Source of the DNA: Leifsonia aquatica H1aii | GTDB taxonomy: Bacteria; Actinomycetota; Actinomycetes; Actinomycetales; Microbacteriaceae | Length of the DNA: 64,000 nt | NCBI RefSeq assembly: GCF_000633535.1 | Contig: NZ_AYMR01000009.1 | Coordinates: forward strand, 186,001 to 250,000 | Reading direction: 5' to 3' | Shown here: piece by piece, positions 31,362 through 40,015 of the stretch | Layout of the letters: each line of letters starts with the position of its first letter | Position numbering within the stretch: the stretch's first letter is position 1 | Translations under genes and position numbers: made by a program | The notes under the pieces: generated by a model | Seen by the model: the letters and a program-made list of their open reading frames with translations, nothing else | Told to the model about the DNA's origin: nothing | The model's database searches: none

Positions 31362-34300
31362 ATGACGACCCGAGGCTTCCGTCCGCGCGCCGACCGGCGC
31401 AGCGAGACCGGCGACCTCGTCCTCGACCGGACGCAGGCCGCCGTGCTCGACCTCGCGGACGGCGCGTCCGCGGCGGTGCTGGGCGCGCCGGGGACCGGCA
31501 AGACCACCGTGCTCGTCGAGGCGCTCGCGGAGCGCGTCCTCGGGCGCGGCTACGCGACCGACGAGGTGCTCGTGATCAGCGCCTCCCGCGCGGCCGCCAC
31601 GGCGTTGCGCGATCGCATCGCCCTGCGGGTGGGGGTGCCGACCAACGGCCCGCTCGCCCGCACCGCGACCTCCCTCGCGTTCCAGCTGGTGGGCGCCCGC
31701 GCCCGGCGGGCGGGCGAGGATGCCCCTCGGCTGCTCACCGGCGGCGAGCAGGACCAGATCATCGCCGAACTGCTCGCGGGTCATGTGGAGGACGGCACGG
31801 GTCCGCGGTGGCCGGAGCCGCTCGTGGAGGAGGTGCGCGCGCTCCGCGGGTTCCGCACCGAACTGCGCGAGCTCATGGCCCGGTGCGCTGAGCACGGGAT
31901 CACCCCGCCGCGGCTCTCCGAGCTGGGAGTCGTCTCCGGTCACGACGAATGGCGGGCCGCCGCGCAGTTCCTCGCCGAGTATCAGGCGGTCGTCGACAGC
32001 TACCGGGGCGGCTTCGTCGACTCGGCGGAGCTGATCGCCTCCGCGGTCGCCGTCGTGCGCGACGGGAGCGCGCTCGACCGGGTGCGTGCCGTGTTCGTCG
32101 ACGATCTGCAGGAGGCCACGGTGGCGACCCTCGCCCTCCTGGCCGCGCTGGCCGCGCGCGGCGTGGCGATCGTGGCGTTCGGCGACCCGGACGTCGCGTC
32201 GACCACGTTCCGCGGGGCGGAGACGAGCGCCCTCGGTCAGCTGGGTTCCCGGCTCGGCGTGCCGGTCGAGCGGTTCGTCCTCGGCACCGCCCACCGACAC
32301 AGTCCCGGCCTGCGCGACCTCACCGTCCGGGTCACCGAGCGCATCGGCACGGCGGCGGCCGGAGTGCAGCGCCTGGCCTCCGCAGGACGGGCGGCGCCCG
32401 CGGCGGACGGCCGCACCGGGGGCGCTCCGACCGTTCCGGCACGCGCCGTCGCCGACGAGGCGGACGAGCCGGCCGAGGTGCTGCGCATCCTGGCGTCCTC
32501 TGCACCGGCCGAAGCCGCGCGGCTGGCCCGCCGGTTGCGCGAACGTCACCTGCTCGACGGCGTCTCATGGGACGAGATGGCGGTGGTCGTGCGCTCCGGA
32601 GCGCACGTGCCCGGCCTCGCCCGTGCCCTCGCGGTCGCCGAGGTGCCGACCAAGACGAGCGTCGCCGGTCGTGCCCTGCGCGACGACTACGCCGCGCGGC
32701 AGCTGATCACCGTCGCAGGCGTCGAGCTCGCCGCCGTGGAGCTGACCCCCGCGGTCGCCACCGAGCTGCTCCTGGGTCCCTTCGGCGGACTGGACGCCGT
32801 CAGCCTGCGACGGCTGCGTCTGGCTCTCCGGCAGGAGGAGCTCGCTGGCGAGGGGAACCGGCCCGGCGACGACCTCCTGGTGGAGGCGCTGGCCGACCCG
32901 GCGCACCTCGCCACCATCGACTCCTCGCCCGCCCGGCGTGCGGGGCGGCTCGCCGAGACCCTGCGCGGCGGCCGGGAGAAGGCCGGGGCGGGCGCGACCA
33001 TCGAAGAGCTGCTCTGGCACGCCTGGGAGCGCAGTGGGCTCGCGAGCCGCTGGTTGGAGCAGTCCGAGCGCAGCGGGATCGTCGCCGACGAGGCCAACCG
33101 TCATCTGGACGGCGTCGTGGCGTTGTTCACCGCGGCCCGGAGGTTCGTGGAGCGCTATCCGGAGCGCCCGGCAGCGGACTTCGTGGTCGAGCTCCTCGGA
33201 GCGGAGGTGCCGGAGGACACCCTCGCGGCCCAGACCGCGGGGCCGGCCGTGCTGGTCTGCACCCCCAGCGCGACGGTCGGCCGGGAGTTCGAGGTGGTCG
33301 CGGTCTCCGGTCTCCAGGAGAGCGTGTGGCCCAACCTGCGACTCCGCGGCTCCCTGCTGCACCCGCACGAGCTGGCCGACGCGCTCGACGGGCGTGAGAC
33401 GGCCACGGAGGACCAGCGCGCCCAGGTGCTCGGCGACGAGCTGCGGATGTTCGCGCTCGCCGTCTCCCGTGCGCGCGGCCAGGTGATCCTCACGGCGACG
33501 GCGAACGACGACGAGCAGCCGTCCCCGTTCCTGCGGCTGCCGGGCGAGCTCGCGGTGGACGACCGGGAGGAGGGCGCGCACCCGCTCTCCTTGCGCGGGA
33601 TGGTCGGCCGGCTGCGACGCCGGCTCGCGACCACGGGGTCCGCCGACGCCGCCGAGGCGCTCGCCCGGCTCGCCGACGCCGACGTGGAGGGCGCCGACCC
33701 CGGGAGCTGGTACGGCCTCGTCGAGCCCTCCACCGTCGACCCGCTGGTCGACCTGGAGGACGAGGAGGCCGTGGTGCGCGTCTCGCCGTCGCGCCTGGAG
33801 ACCTTCGAGAAATCGCCGCTGGCCTGGTTCGTCGATGCGATGGCTTCCTCGCCCAGCGGCCTCGCGGCGGGGATCGGGACCATCGTGCACGCGGTGATGG
33901 AGGAGGCGAGCACCGGCGACGACCGCGACCTGAGCGTGGAGCGGCTGTGGGGCGGCATCGAGCGCCGCTGGAGCGAGTTGGCCTTCGAGTCCCCCTGGCT
34001 CGAGGAGAAGGAGCGGCGACGCACCCGGACCCTGGCCCAGGGCGTGTCGGAGTACCTGCGCGACTTCGAAGGGGCGGGCGGGGCGCTCCTCGGGTCGGAG
34101 GGCGAGTTCGAACTGCGCATCGGTCGCGCCCTGGTGCGCGGCACGATCGACCGGGTGGAGCGCACGGCCGACGGAACGGTCGTGATTGTGGATCTGAAGA
34201 CCGGCAACCGCACACCGAGCGCGGCCGAAGCCGTCGAGCACGCGCAGCTGGGGGCGTATCAGCTCGCCCTGGAGCACGGTGCCATCGAGGTCGCCGACGG

Positions 34301-34541
34301 GATGCCCTCCGGCGGTGCGAAGCTGCTCTTCGTCGCGAAGGGGGTGCGCGGCAAGGGATACCGCGAGGTGTCGCAGGACCGCGTGGACCCGGACGGGCTG
34401 GAACGGCTCACACAGCGCGTAGCGGAGGCGGCGTCGGGGATGGCCGCCGCGACGTTCGCCGGGGTCGTCGACCTCGGGGAGCGCGACCCGCACGCGAAGT
34501 ACGAGTACCGCATCCACCTGGTGCCGGCGGTGAGCGCCTGA
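31362..34541 (+). CDS. adnA: Helicase-nuclease subunit AdnA (RecB-family motor and nuclease)
   Basis: AdnAB is the actinobacterial end-resecting helicase-nuclease for double-strand-break repair. This 1059-aa subunit has a UvrD-like motor with Walker A GAPGTGKTT (about residue 45), but motif II reads VFVDDLQEA instead of DExQD and motif III is weak (FGDPDVASTTFRGAE), consistent with a reduced motor. The C-terminal 230 residues form a PD-(D/E)XK nuclease: SPSRLETFEKSPLAWFVDAM, GTIVHAVMEE, and VIVDLKTGNRTP with catalytic Asp and Lys. An upstream extension of the frame to 31098 is rejected because the -10 box fixes ATG 31362. adnB follows 31 bp later. Confidence 0.9.
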   Translation: MTTRGFRPRADRRSETGDLVLDRTQAAVLDLADGASAAVLGAPGTGKTTVLVEALAERVLGRGYATDEVLVISASRAAATALRDRIALRVGVPTNGPLARTATSLAFQLVGARARRAGEDAPRLLTGGEQDQIIAELLAGHVEDGTGPRWPEPLVEEVRALRGFRTELRELMARCAEHGITPPRLSELGVVSGHDEWRAAAQFLAEYQAVVDSYRGGFVDSAELIASAVAVVRDGSALDRVRAVFVDDLQEATVATLALLAALAARGVAIVAFGDPDVASTTFRGAETSALGQLGSRLGVPVERFVLGTAHRHSPGLRDLTVRVTERIGTAAAGVQRLASAGRAAPAADGRTGGAPTVPARAVADEADEPAEVLRILASSAPAEAARLARRLRERHLLDGVSWDEMAVVVRSGAHVPGLARALAVAEVPTKTSVAGRALRDDYAARQLITVAGVELAAVELTPAVATELLLGPFGGLDAVSLRRLRLALRQEELAGEGNRPGDDLLVEALADPAHLATIDSSPARRAGRLAETLRGGREKAGAGATIEELLWHAWERSGLASRWLEQSERSGIVADEANRHLDGVVALFTAARRFVERYPERPAADFVVELLGAEVPEDTLAAQTAGPAVLVCTPSATVGREFEVVAVSGLQESVWPNLRLRGSLLHPHELADALDGRETATEDQRAQVLGDELRMFALAVSRARGQVILTATANDDEQPSPFLRLPGELAVDDREEGAHPLSLRGMVGRLRRRLATTGSADAAEALARLADADVEGADPGSWYGLVEPSTVDPLVDLEDEEAVVRVSPSRLETFEKSPLAWFVDAMASSPSGLAAGIGTIVHAVMEEASTGDDRDLSVERLWGGIERRWSELAFESPWLEEKERRRTRTLAQGVSEYLRDFEGAGGALLGSEGEFELRIGRALVRGTIDRVERTADGTVVIVDLKTGNRTPSAAEAVEHAQLGAYQLALEHGAIEVADGMPSGGAKLLFVAKGVRGKGYREVSQDRVDPDGLERLTQRVAEAASGMAAATFAGVVDLGERDPHAKYEYRIHLVPAVSA

Positions 34542-34572
34542 TGCGGGGCACGGGCACGACGGAGGGACGGCC

Positions 34573-37500
34573 GTGAACGACGAGAACGTGCTGGAGTGGG
34601 CGGCCGCGGACGCCGACCTGGACCTGGTCGAGCAGGCGCTCACGCTCGACGACCCCACGACGGAACCGGAGTACGGGCCTCCCGCGCCGCGTCCGGTCAG
34701 CGCCGTCGAGATCGCGCGGGCCCTCGGGCAGCCCGAACCGACCCTTCAGCAGCAGGCCGTGATCGAGGCACCGGTGCGTCCGGCGATCGTGGTGGCCGGT
34801 GCGGGGAGCGGCAAGACGGAGACGATGGCCAACCGGGTGGTCTGGCTCATCGCCAACGGCCACGCGCGTGTCCCGGAGATCCTCGGTCTCACCTTCACCC
34901 GCAAGGCCGCCGGCGAGCTCGCCGCCCGGATCCGCACCCGGATCGAGCAGCTGGCCGATTCGGGGCTCACCGACCTCGTGTTCGACCCGTTCGAGTCGCC
35001 CGAGGTGGCGACGTACAACGCGTTCGCGAACGCGATCTTCCGCGAGAACGCTCTGCTGATCGGGCGGGAGCCGGAGTCGGCCGTGCTCAGCGAGGCCTCC
35101 GCGTGGCAGCTCGCGCGGCGCCTCGTCGTCGGCAGCACCGACGATCGGCTGGTCGACCTCGAGCGGGGCGTCGACGCGGTCACCAGCGCGGTGCTGTCGC
35201 TCAGCCGTGCCCTCAGCGAGAACGTCACCGACGCCGCTGACGTGGAGCGCATGGTCGAGGGCTTCTCGCGGATCGCCGACCTGCCGACCGGGAACGGTCG
35301 CGTCAAGGACGTCTACGCCTCCGTGCGGTCTGCCGTCGCCGCCGTCGGGTCGCTGCCGCCGCTGCTGACGCTCGCCGAGGCCTTCGCCGAGGAGAAGCGG
35401 CGACGCGGCTTCGTCGAGTACTCCGACCAGGTGGCGCTCGCGCTCCGCATCTCCGAACGGCTCCCGGCCGTCGTCGACGACTACCGCGGGCGGTTCCGGG
35501 TGGTTCTCCTGGACGAGTACCAGGACACCTCCGTCGTCCAGACGCGGCTGCTGTCGACGCTGTTCCGCGGTCAGGCCGTGATGGCGGTGGGCGACCCGCA
35601 CCAGTCGATCTACGGGTGGCGTGGTGCGAGCGCGGCGAATCTCGGCCGGTTCTCGGTCGACTTCACCGGCGCCCGTCCGGAGGCTGAGCAGGGCGGGGCC
35701 GACGAGTACGCGCTGAGCACGAGCTGGCGCAATCCCACCCGGGTGCTGGACGCGGCGAACGCCCTCGTCGCCCCGCTCTCGGCGGCGTCCCCGGTGCACG
35801 TCGAGGTGCTGCGACCGCGCCCCGGCGCGGTGGCGGGCGAGCTGACCGCCGCGTTCGCCCAGACGGTCGGCGACGAGGCGGAGGCCGTGGCCGCCTGGCT
35901 GGGGGAGCGGATCGCCGAGCGGGACGAGAGCGGCGTCCCACCGAGCGCGGCGCTGCTCTGCCGGTCGCTCAAGAAGATCGACGTGTTCACCGCGGCGCTC
36001 GCCCGGCGCGGCGTCCCCTACCACGTGCTCGGCCTCGGCGGCCTGCTGGAGCAGCCGGTCATCGCCGACCTGGTGAGCGCTTTGCGCGTCATGCACGACC
36101 CGACGGCCGGCTCCGAGCTCATCCGGCTGCTCACCGGGGCGCGCTGGCGCGTCGGACCGAAGGACATCGCGGGGCTGCGCCGGGTCGCCTCCTGGCTGTC
36201 GACGCGCGACCACCGGTTCCAGGAGCTCGACCCCGAGGTTCGGGAGCGGTTGCGGCGATCCGTCGCGGGGGAGGAGTCGGCCTCCCTCGTCGACGCTCTC
36301 GACTTCGTGGTCGAGGCGGCGGAGGGGCACAGCAAGCTGGAGGACATCAGTGCGACCGGGCTGGAGCGGATGCGCGACGCGGGTCGCCTGCTCGACCGGT
36401 TGCGCTCCCGCGTCGGCCTGGACCTGCTGGACCTGGTCACGCTGGTGCAGCAGGAGCTGCTGCTCGACATCGAAGTCGCCGCGAACGAGTCGGCACAGCT
36501 CGGGCAGGCGAGCCTGGATGCGTTCGCCGAACAGGTCTCCTCGTATCTGGCCGCCGACGATCGGGCGACGCTCGGGTCCTTCCTGGCCTGGCTCGCCGAA
36601 GCGGAGCAGCGCGACAACCTGGCCCCGCGCAGCGAGGACCCGGAACCCGGAACGGTCCAGATCCTGACCATCCACGGCTCGAAGGGACTCGAGTGGGATG
36701 TGGTGGCGGTCCCGCGTCTGGTCGAGGGCGAGTTGCCGGGACCCCCGCAGAGCCGCAAGGGCTGGCTCGCCTTCGGGCAGCTGCCCAACGAGTTCCGCGG
36801 GGATTCCGCCGAACTCCCCGTGCTCGCGTGGCGGAATGCCGAGGACCAGAAGCAGATCGACGCGTCCATCGACCTCTTCGAGGCGGACAACCTGCGTCGG
36901 CACCTGGAGGAGCAGCGCCGGCTCGTCTACGTGGCCGTCACCCGTGCCCGGGAGCGGCTGCTCCTCACCGGCTCGTATTGGTCGACCCAGACGCGTCCCC
37001 GCGGGCCGGGCGCCTACCTGCTCGAACTGCAGGCGGCGGGACTGCTCGCCGCCGACGCCTTCCCGGACTGCGACGAGCCCGACGAGAACCCGCTCGCGCT
37101 CACCGCGCAGACCGTCGCCTGGCCGCTCGACCCGCTCGGGACGCGGCGCGAGCGGGTGCGGGCGGCCGCGGCCGCGGTGCGCTCGCGACGTGAGCGCGGC
37201 GCCACGTCCGGCGGCGCGTACGCCCGCGACCTCGACCTGCTGCTCGCCGAGCGGGCACGCCGGGCGGAGGACGCCGGACTGGTGGAGCTGCCGACACGCA
37301 TCCCCGCCTCGCGTTTCAAGGACTACGTCAGCGACCCCGGTACGGTGGCGGCGACGCTCCGGCGGCCGATGCCCGAGCGCCCTTACCGGCAGACCAGACT
37401 CGGCACGCTCTTCCACCGCTGGGTGGAGGAGCGGTTCGGGACACCGGTCGGCGGTGCGGACGAACTCGACGCAGCCGCCACGGAGCTCGACGATCCCGCG

Positions 37501-37926
37501 GGCGAGGTGCTCGAGGCCGATCGGCTCGCCGAGCTCCAGGCGACCTTCGCCGCGAGCGAGTGGGCGGGTCGCCGCCCCGAGGAGGTCGAGCTCGAGATCC
37601 ACGTCACCCTCGCCGGCCAGGTCGTCGTGTGCAAGCTCGATGCGATCTACCGGAGCGACGACGGCGTGCACCGGTACCAGATCGTCGACTGGAAGACGGG
37701 CAAGGCGCCGCGGGACGCCGAGGATCTGGAGCGCAAGCAGCTGCAGCTCGCGCTGTACCGCCTCGCGTTCGCCCGCTACTCCGGGGTCGACCCGGCGCTG
37801 ATCGACGCGGTCTTCTACTTCGTCGCCGACGACGAGATGGTGCGTCCGGCGCGACTCTACGACGAGGAGGAGCTGCGGTCGCTCTGGTCCTCGGCCACCG
37901 GCTTCATCCCGCCCGAGCGTCCGTAA
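34573..37926 (+). CDS. adnB: Helicase-nuclease subunit AdnB (lead motor and nuclease)
   Basis: This 1117-aa partner of AdnA has a complete UvrD/RecB-type motor: Walker A VAGAGSGKTE at about residue 77, GLTFTRKAAGELAARI, motif II VVLLDEYQDTS, motif III GDPHQSIYGWRGA, motif V TIHGSKGLEWD and motif VI YVAVTRARERLLL. The C-terminal nuclease has RFKDYVSDPGTVAATLRRP, TLFHRWVEERFG, VELEIHVTL and YQIVDWKTGKAP with the catalytic Asp-Lys. The GTG has GGAGGG 6 nt upstream. Its 3' end overlaps the convergent kinase-fold gene by 70 bp. Confidence 0.93.
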   Translation: MNDENVLEWAAADADLDLVEQALTLDDPTTEPEYGPPAPRPVSAVEIARALGQPEPTLQQQAVIEAPVRPAIVVAGAGSGKTETMANRVVWLIANGHARVPEILGLTFTRKAAGELAARIRTRIEQLADSGLTDLVFDPFESPEVATYNAFANAIFRENALLIGREPESAVLSEASAWQLARRLVVGSTDDRLVDLERGVDAVTSAVLSLSRALSENVTDAADVERMVEGFSRIADLPTGNGRVKDVYASVRSAVAAVGSLPPLLTLAEAFAEEKRRRGFVEYSDQVALALRISERLPAVVDDYRGRFRVVLLDEYQDTSVVQTRLLSTLFRGQAVMAVGDPHQSIYGWRGASAANLGRFSVDFTGARPEAEQGGADEYALSTSWRNPTRVLDAANALVAPLSAASPVHVEVLRPRPGAVAGELTAAFAQTVGDEAEAVAAWLGERIAERDESGVPPSAALLCRSLKKIDVFTAALARRGVPYHVLGLGGLLEQPVIADLVSALRVMHDPTAGSELIRLLTGARWRVGPKDIAGLRRVASWLSTRDHRFQELDPEVRERLRRSVAGEESASLVDALDFVVEAAEGHSKLEDISATGLERMRDAGRLLDRLRSRVGLDLLDLVTLVQQELLLDIEVAANESAQLGQASLDAFAEQVSSYLAADDRATLGSFLAWLAEAEQRDNLAPRSEDPEPGTVQILTIHGSKGLEWDVVAVPRLVEGELPGPPQSRKGWLAFGQLPNEFRGDSAELPVLAWRNAEDQKQIDASIDLFEADNLRRHLEEQRRLVYVAVTRARERLLLTGSYWSTQTRPRGPGAYLLELQAAGLLAADAFPDCDEPDENPLALTAQTVAWPLDPLGTRRERVRAAAAAVRSRRERGATSGGAYARDLDLLLAERARRAEDAGLVELPTRIPASRFKDYVSDPGTVAATLRRPMPERPYRQTRLGTLFHRWVEERFGTPVGGADELDAAATELDDPAGEVLEADRLAELQATFAASEWAGRRPEEVELEIHVTLAGQVVVCKLDAIYRSDDGVHRYQIVDWKTGKAPRDAEDLERKQLQLALYRLAFARYSGVDPALIDAVFYFVADDEMVRPARLYDEEELRSLWSSATGFIPPERP

Positions 37927-38930
37927 CCGTCGGGGCGGTCGCCCGGCGTGCGGTCGAGCATCGCCTCGACGTCGCCGATCGCCAGGATCGGGCCGGTGGC
38001 GTTCGAGAGCGGGTTGACCGCATTGCTGTGCACCCGGTCGACCAGACCGTCGAGCATGCCGACGGCGTCGTCGATGATGTCCTGGTCGCGGACCTCGCGG
38101 CCGTGCAGCAGCCAGCGGGCGACCTCCAGCTCGGCGTAGAGCATCGCGCGCTGGGTGAACTGACGGTCGGTCGCCACCTGGCGGGCGGACGCGTAGGCGG
38201 TGAGGGCCCCGTCGGTCGCCTCCGCGTTCATCGCGAGGAGCCAGTGCAGGTCCCGGGCGGGGTCGCCGACCCGCAGCGCCGACCAGCCGAGCACCGCCGT
38301 CACCGTATCGCCGTCCACCAGGAACGAGTCCGCGGTGAGGGCGCCGTTGATCACAGTGGGCTGGAACTGCCAGAGCGAATGATCGGCGGTGGCGTCGCGC
38401 CAGCGATCGCGGAGCGCGGTCGGGAGCAGCCCGGTGGCGGCCGCCGATTCGATCAGCGAGGTGGCCGTGCCCAGACTGTCGGCGGCCGACAGCACCGGCA
38501 GGCCGGACTCGCCGACGAAGCTCGTCGGCAGCGTGTGGATGGCCGCGATGGCGTGCCCGATGGAGCCGGCCAGGCCATCGCCCGGGGGGACCTCGTCCAC
38601 TGAGATGTGCTCGCCGGGGAGGAAGTCGTAGACGATGGCGCGCGTCGACCCCACCGGCGCCTGGCCGAGGAACTGGGGCACATCGAACGGCAGCCGGCTG
38701 CGGATCCCCGCGGTGAGCGCGCGCAGCGCGACGAGGTCGGCGCTCTGCTCGGACTCGGCCGACTGCGACAGCGGCACGCGGACGATGCAGACGCGGCCGT
38801 CCCGCTCGTCGAGCAGCGCGGCATCGAACTCCTCGGCGCCGCCGCGGGAGTAGCTGCGGGCAGCGGAGATGGCGAGGTCGGGCACGGCCGAGGCGGCCAG
38901 CGCGGCTAGAGTGAGGTGGGATCTGGCCAT
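37857..38930 (-). CDS. Aminoglycoside-phosphotransferase-fold protein, probable pseudokinase
   Basis: A 357-aa protein with the APH/macrolide-phosphotransferase fold: an N-lobe with RVCIVRVPLSQSAESEQSAD, a hinge VYDFLPGEHISVDE, and a C-lobe with ALRVGDPARDLHWLLAMNAE. The catalytic loop, normally HGDxxxxN, reads NGALTADS (from Asn195), and the Mg-binding Asp of the following IDW motif is Gly215 (LGWS). Both catalytic acids are therefore missing and kinase activity is unlikely. It may bind a nucleotide or partner. The last 25 residues lie antisense to adnB. ATG at 38930 follows TAGCCT by 7 nt. It is divergent from nudC. Confidence 0.8.
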   Translation of the reverse strand: MARSHLTLAALAASAVPDLAISAARSYSRGGAEEFDAALLDERDGRVCIVRVPLSQSAESEQSADLVALRALTAGIRSRLPFDVPQFLGQAPVGSTRAIVYDFLPGEHISVDEVPPGDGLAGSIGHAIAAIHTLPTSFVGESGLPVLSAADSLGTATSLIESAAATGLLPTALRDRWRDATADHSLWQFQPTVINGALTADSFLVDGDTVTAVLGWSALRVGDPARDLHWLLAMNAEATDGALTAYASARQVATDRQFTQRAMLYAELEVARWLLHGREVRDQDIIDDAVGMLDGLVDRVHSNAVNPLSNATGPILAIGDVEAMLDRTPGDRPDGYGRSGGMKPVAEDQSDRSSSSS

Positions 38931-38937
38931 GCTCCCT

Positions 38938-38943
38938 AGGCTA
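38938..38943 (-). promoter_or_regulatory. -10 box of the kinase-fold gene (leaderless)
   Basis: Minus-strand TAGCCT is followed by 7 nt (AGGGAGC) and ATG at 38930. The AGGGAG is purine-rich, so a short leader with a ribosome-binding site cannot be excluded. Confidence 0.45.
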
Positions 38944-38995
38944 AATGGACATCCGCGCGTGCGCTCTGATCGCCACGCCTTGAAAGGGTCACTCG

Positions 38996-40015
38996 ATGTC
39001 GTCCGCACTCCCTCCCGCCTCGTTGCACGACCTGCCGCTGTCCCGTCACGCGGTGGACCGCGATCACGCCGCGCGCTCGCGCCCGGCCCTGTTCGACGAG
39101 CTCTGGACCGAGCCGGGCACGCGGGTCCTCGCGCTCTGGAAGGGGCGCGCACTGCTGACGCCGGAGAGCATCCCCGCCGCGACGCCGTCGGCCGACGGCT
39201 GGAGCGCTCCGGACGCCGGCGAGGCCGCCCTCGACCTGCTCCCGGTGGAGCGCGTCAGCGCGGCCCTGGTCCGCGTGTACCTCGGTCGCACGCTGGTGGA
39301 GGCCCCGGCCGAGCCGGCCGGCACCGCGGTGGTCCTCGAGGTGCTCACCGACGCCGCCGCACAGGAGCTGGAGCCCGACGAGGCGCGCTGGGGCAGCCTG
39401 CGCACCGTCGCGACCGCGCTCAGCGACCGGGACGCCGGGCTCTTCACCGAGGCGCTCGCGATCGCGAATTGGCATGCCTCCCACACGCACTGCCCGCGAT
39501 GCGGGACACCGACCGTCGTGGAGCAGGCGGGCTGGGTGCGTCGCTGCTTCGAGGACGGCTCCGAGGTGTTCCCGCGCACCGACCCGGCGGTCATCGTGAC
39601 GGTGCTCGACGCCGACGACCGCCTGCTGCTCGGCTCGAACGCGATGTGGGAGCACTCGCGCTACTCCCTCCTCGCCGGTTTCGTCGAGCCGGGGGAGTCG
39701 TTCGAGTCCGCCGTGGAACGGGAGATCTTCGAGGAGGCGGGCATCCGGGTCGTCGACGCCCGGTACAAGGGCTCGCAGCCGTGGCCGTTCCCCGCGTCCG
39801 TCATGGTCGGGATGACCGCTCGCCTCGCCGACGACCAGCCGCCCGCCGCGCTGGCGCCGGACGGCGAGGAGATCCTCGACCTGCGCTGGTTCAGCCGGAC
39901 GGAGCTCTGGGAGGCCCGCGAGCAGGTCATCCTGCCCGGCCGGTCTTCCATCGCCCGCGCCCTCATCGAGGACTGGTACGGGGGACCGCTCGACGACCCC
40001 CCTGCGGCGCCGTGA
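38996..40015 (+). CDS. nudC: NADH pyrophosphatase NudC
   Basis: NudC hydrolyses NAD(H) to NMN(H) and AMP and removes NAD caps from RNA. The 339-aa protein has an N-terminal domain, a zinc-ribbon region (CPRCGTPTVVEQAGWVRRC), the Nudix box GFVEPGESFESAVEREIFEE (then AGI) and the NudC-specific SQPWPFPASVM. The fourth zinc Cys is absent: the expected CxxC reads CFED, leaving three Cys. AAAGGG lies 7 nt before the ATG. The stop overlaps the helicase start (GTGA), so nudC and the UvrD2-like gene are co-translated. Confidence 0.93.
   Translation: MSSALPPASLHDLPLSRHAVDRDHAARSRPALFDELWTEPGTRVLALWKGRALLTPESIPAATPSADGWSAPDAGEAALDLLPVERVSAALVRVYLGRTLVEAPAEPAGTAVVLEVLTDAAAQELEPDEARWGSLRTVATALSDRDAGLFTEALAIANWHASHTHCPRCGTPTVVEQAGWVRRCFEDGSEVFPRTDPAVIVTVLDADDRLLLGSNAMWEHSRYSLLAGFVEPGESFESAVEREIFEEAGIRVVDARYKGSQPWPFPASVMVGMTARLADDQPPAALAPDGEEILDLRWFSRTELWEAREQVILPGRSSIARALIEDWYGGPLDDPPAAP

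Noticed and set aside
38869-40011. Upstream extension of the UvrD2-like frame through nudC
   Set aside because: The extension is out-of-frame nudC sequence; GTG at 40012 overlaps the nudC stop and begins the helicase domain.
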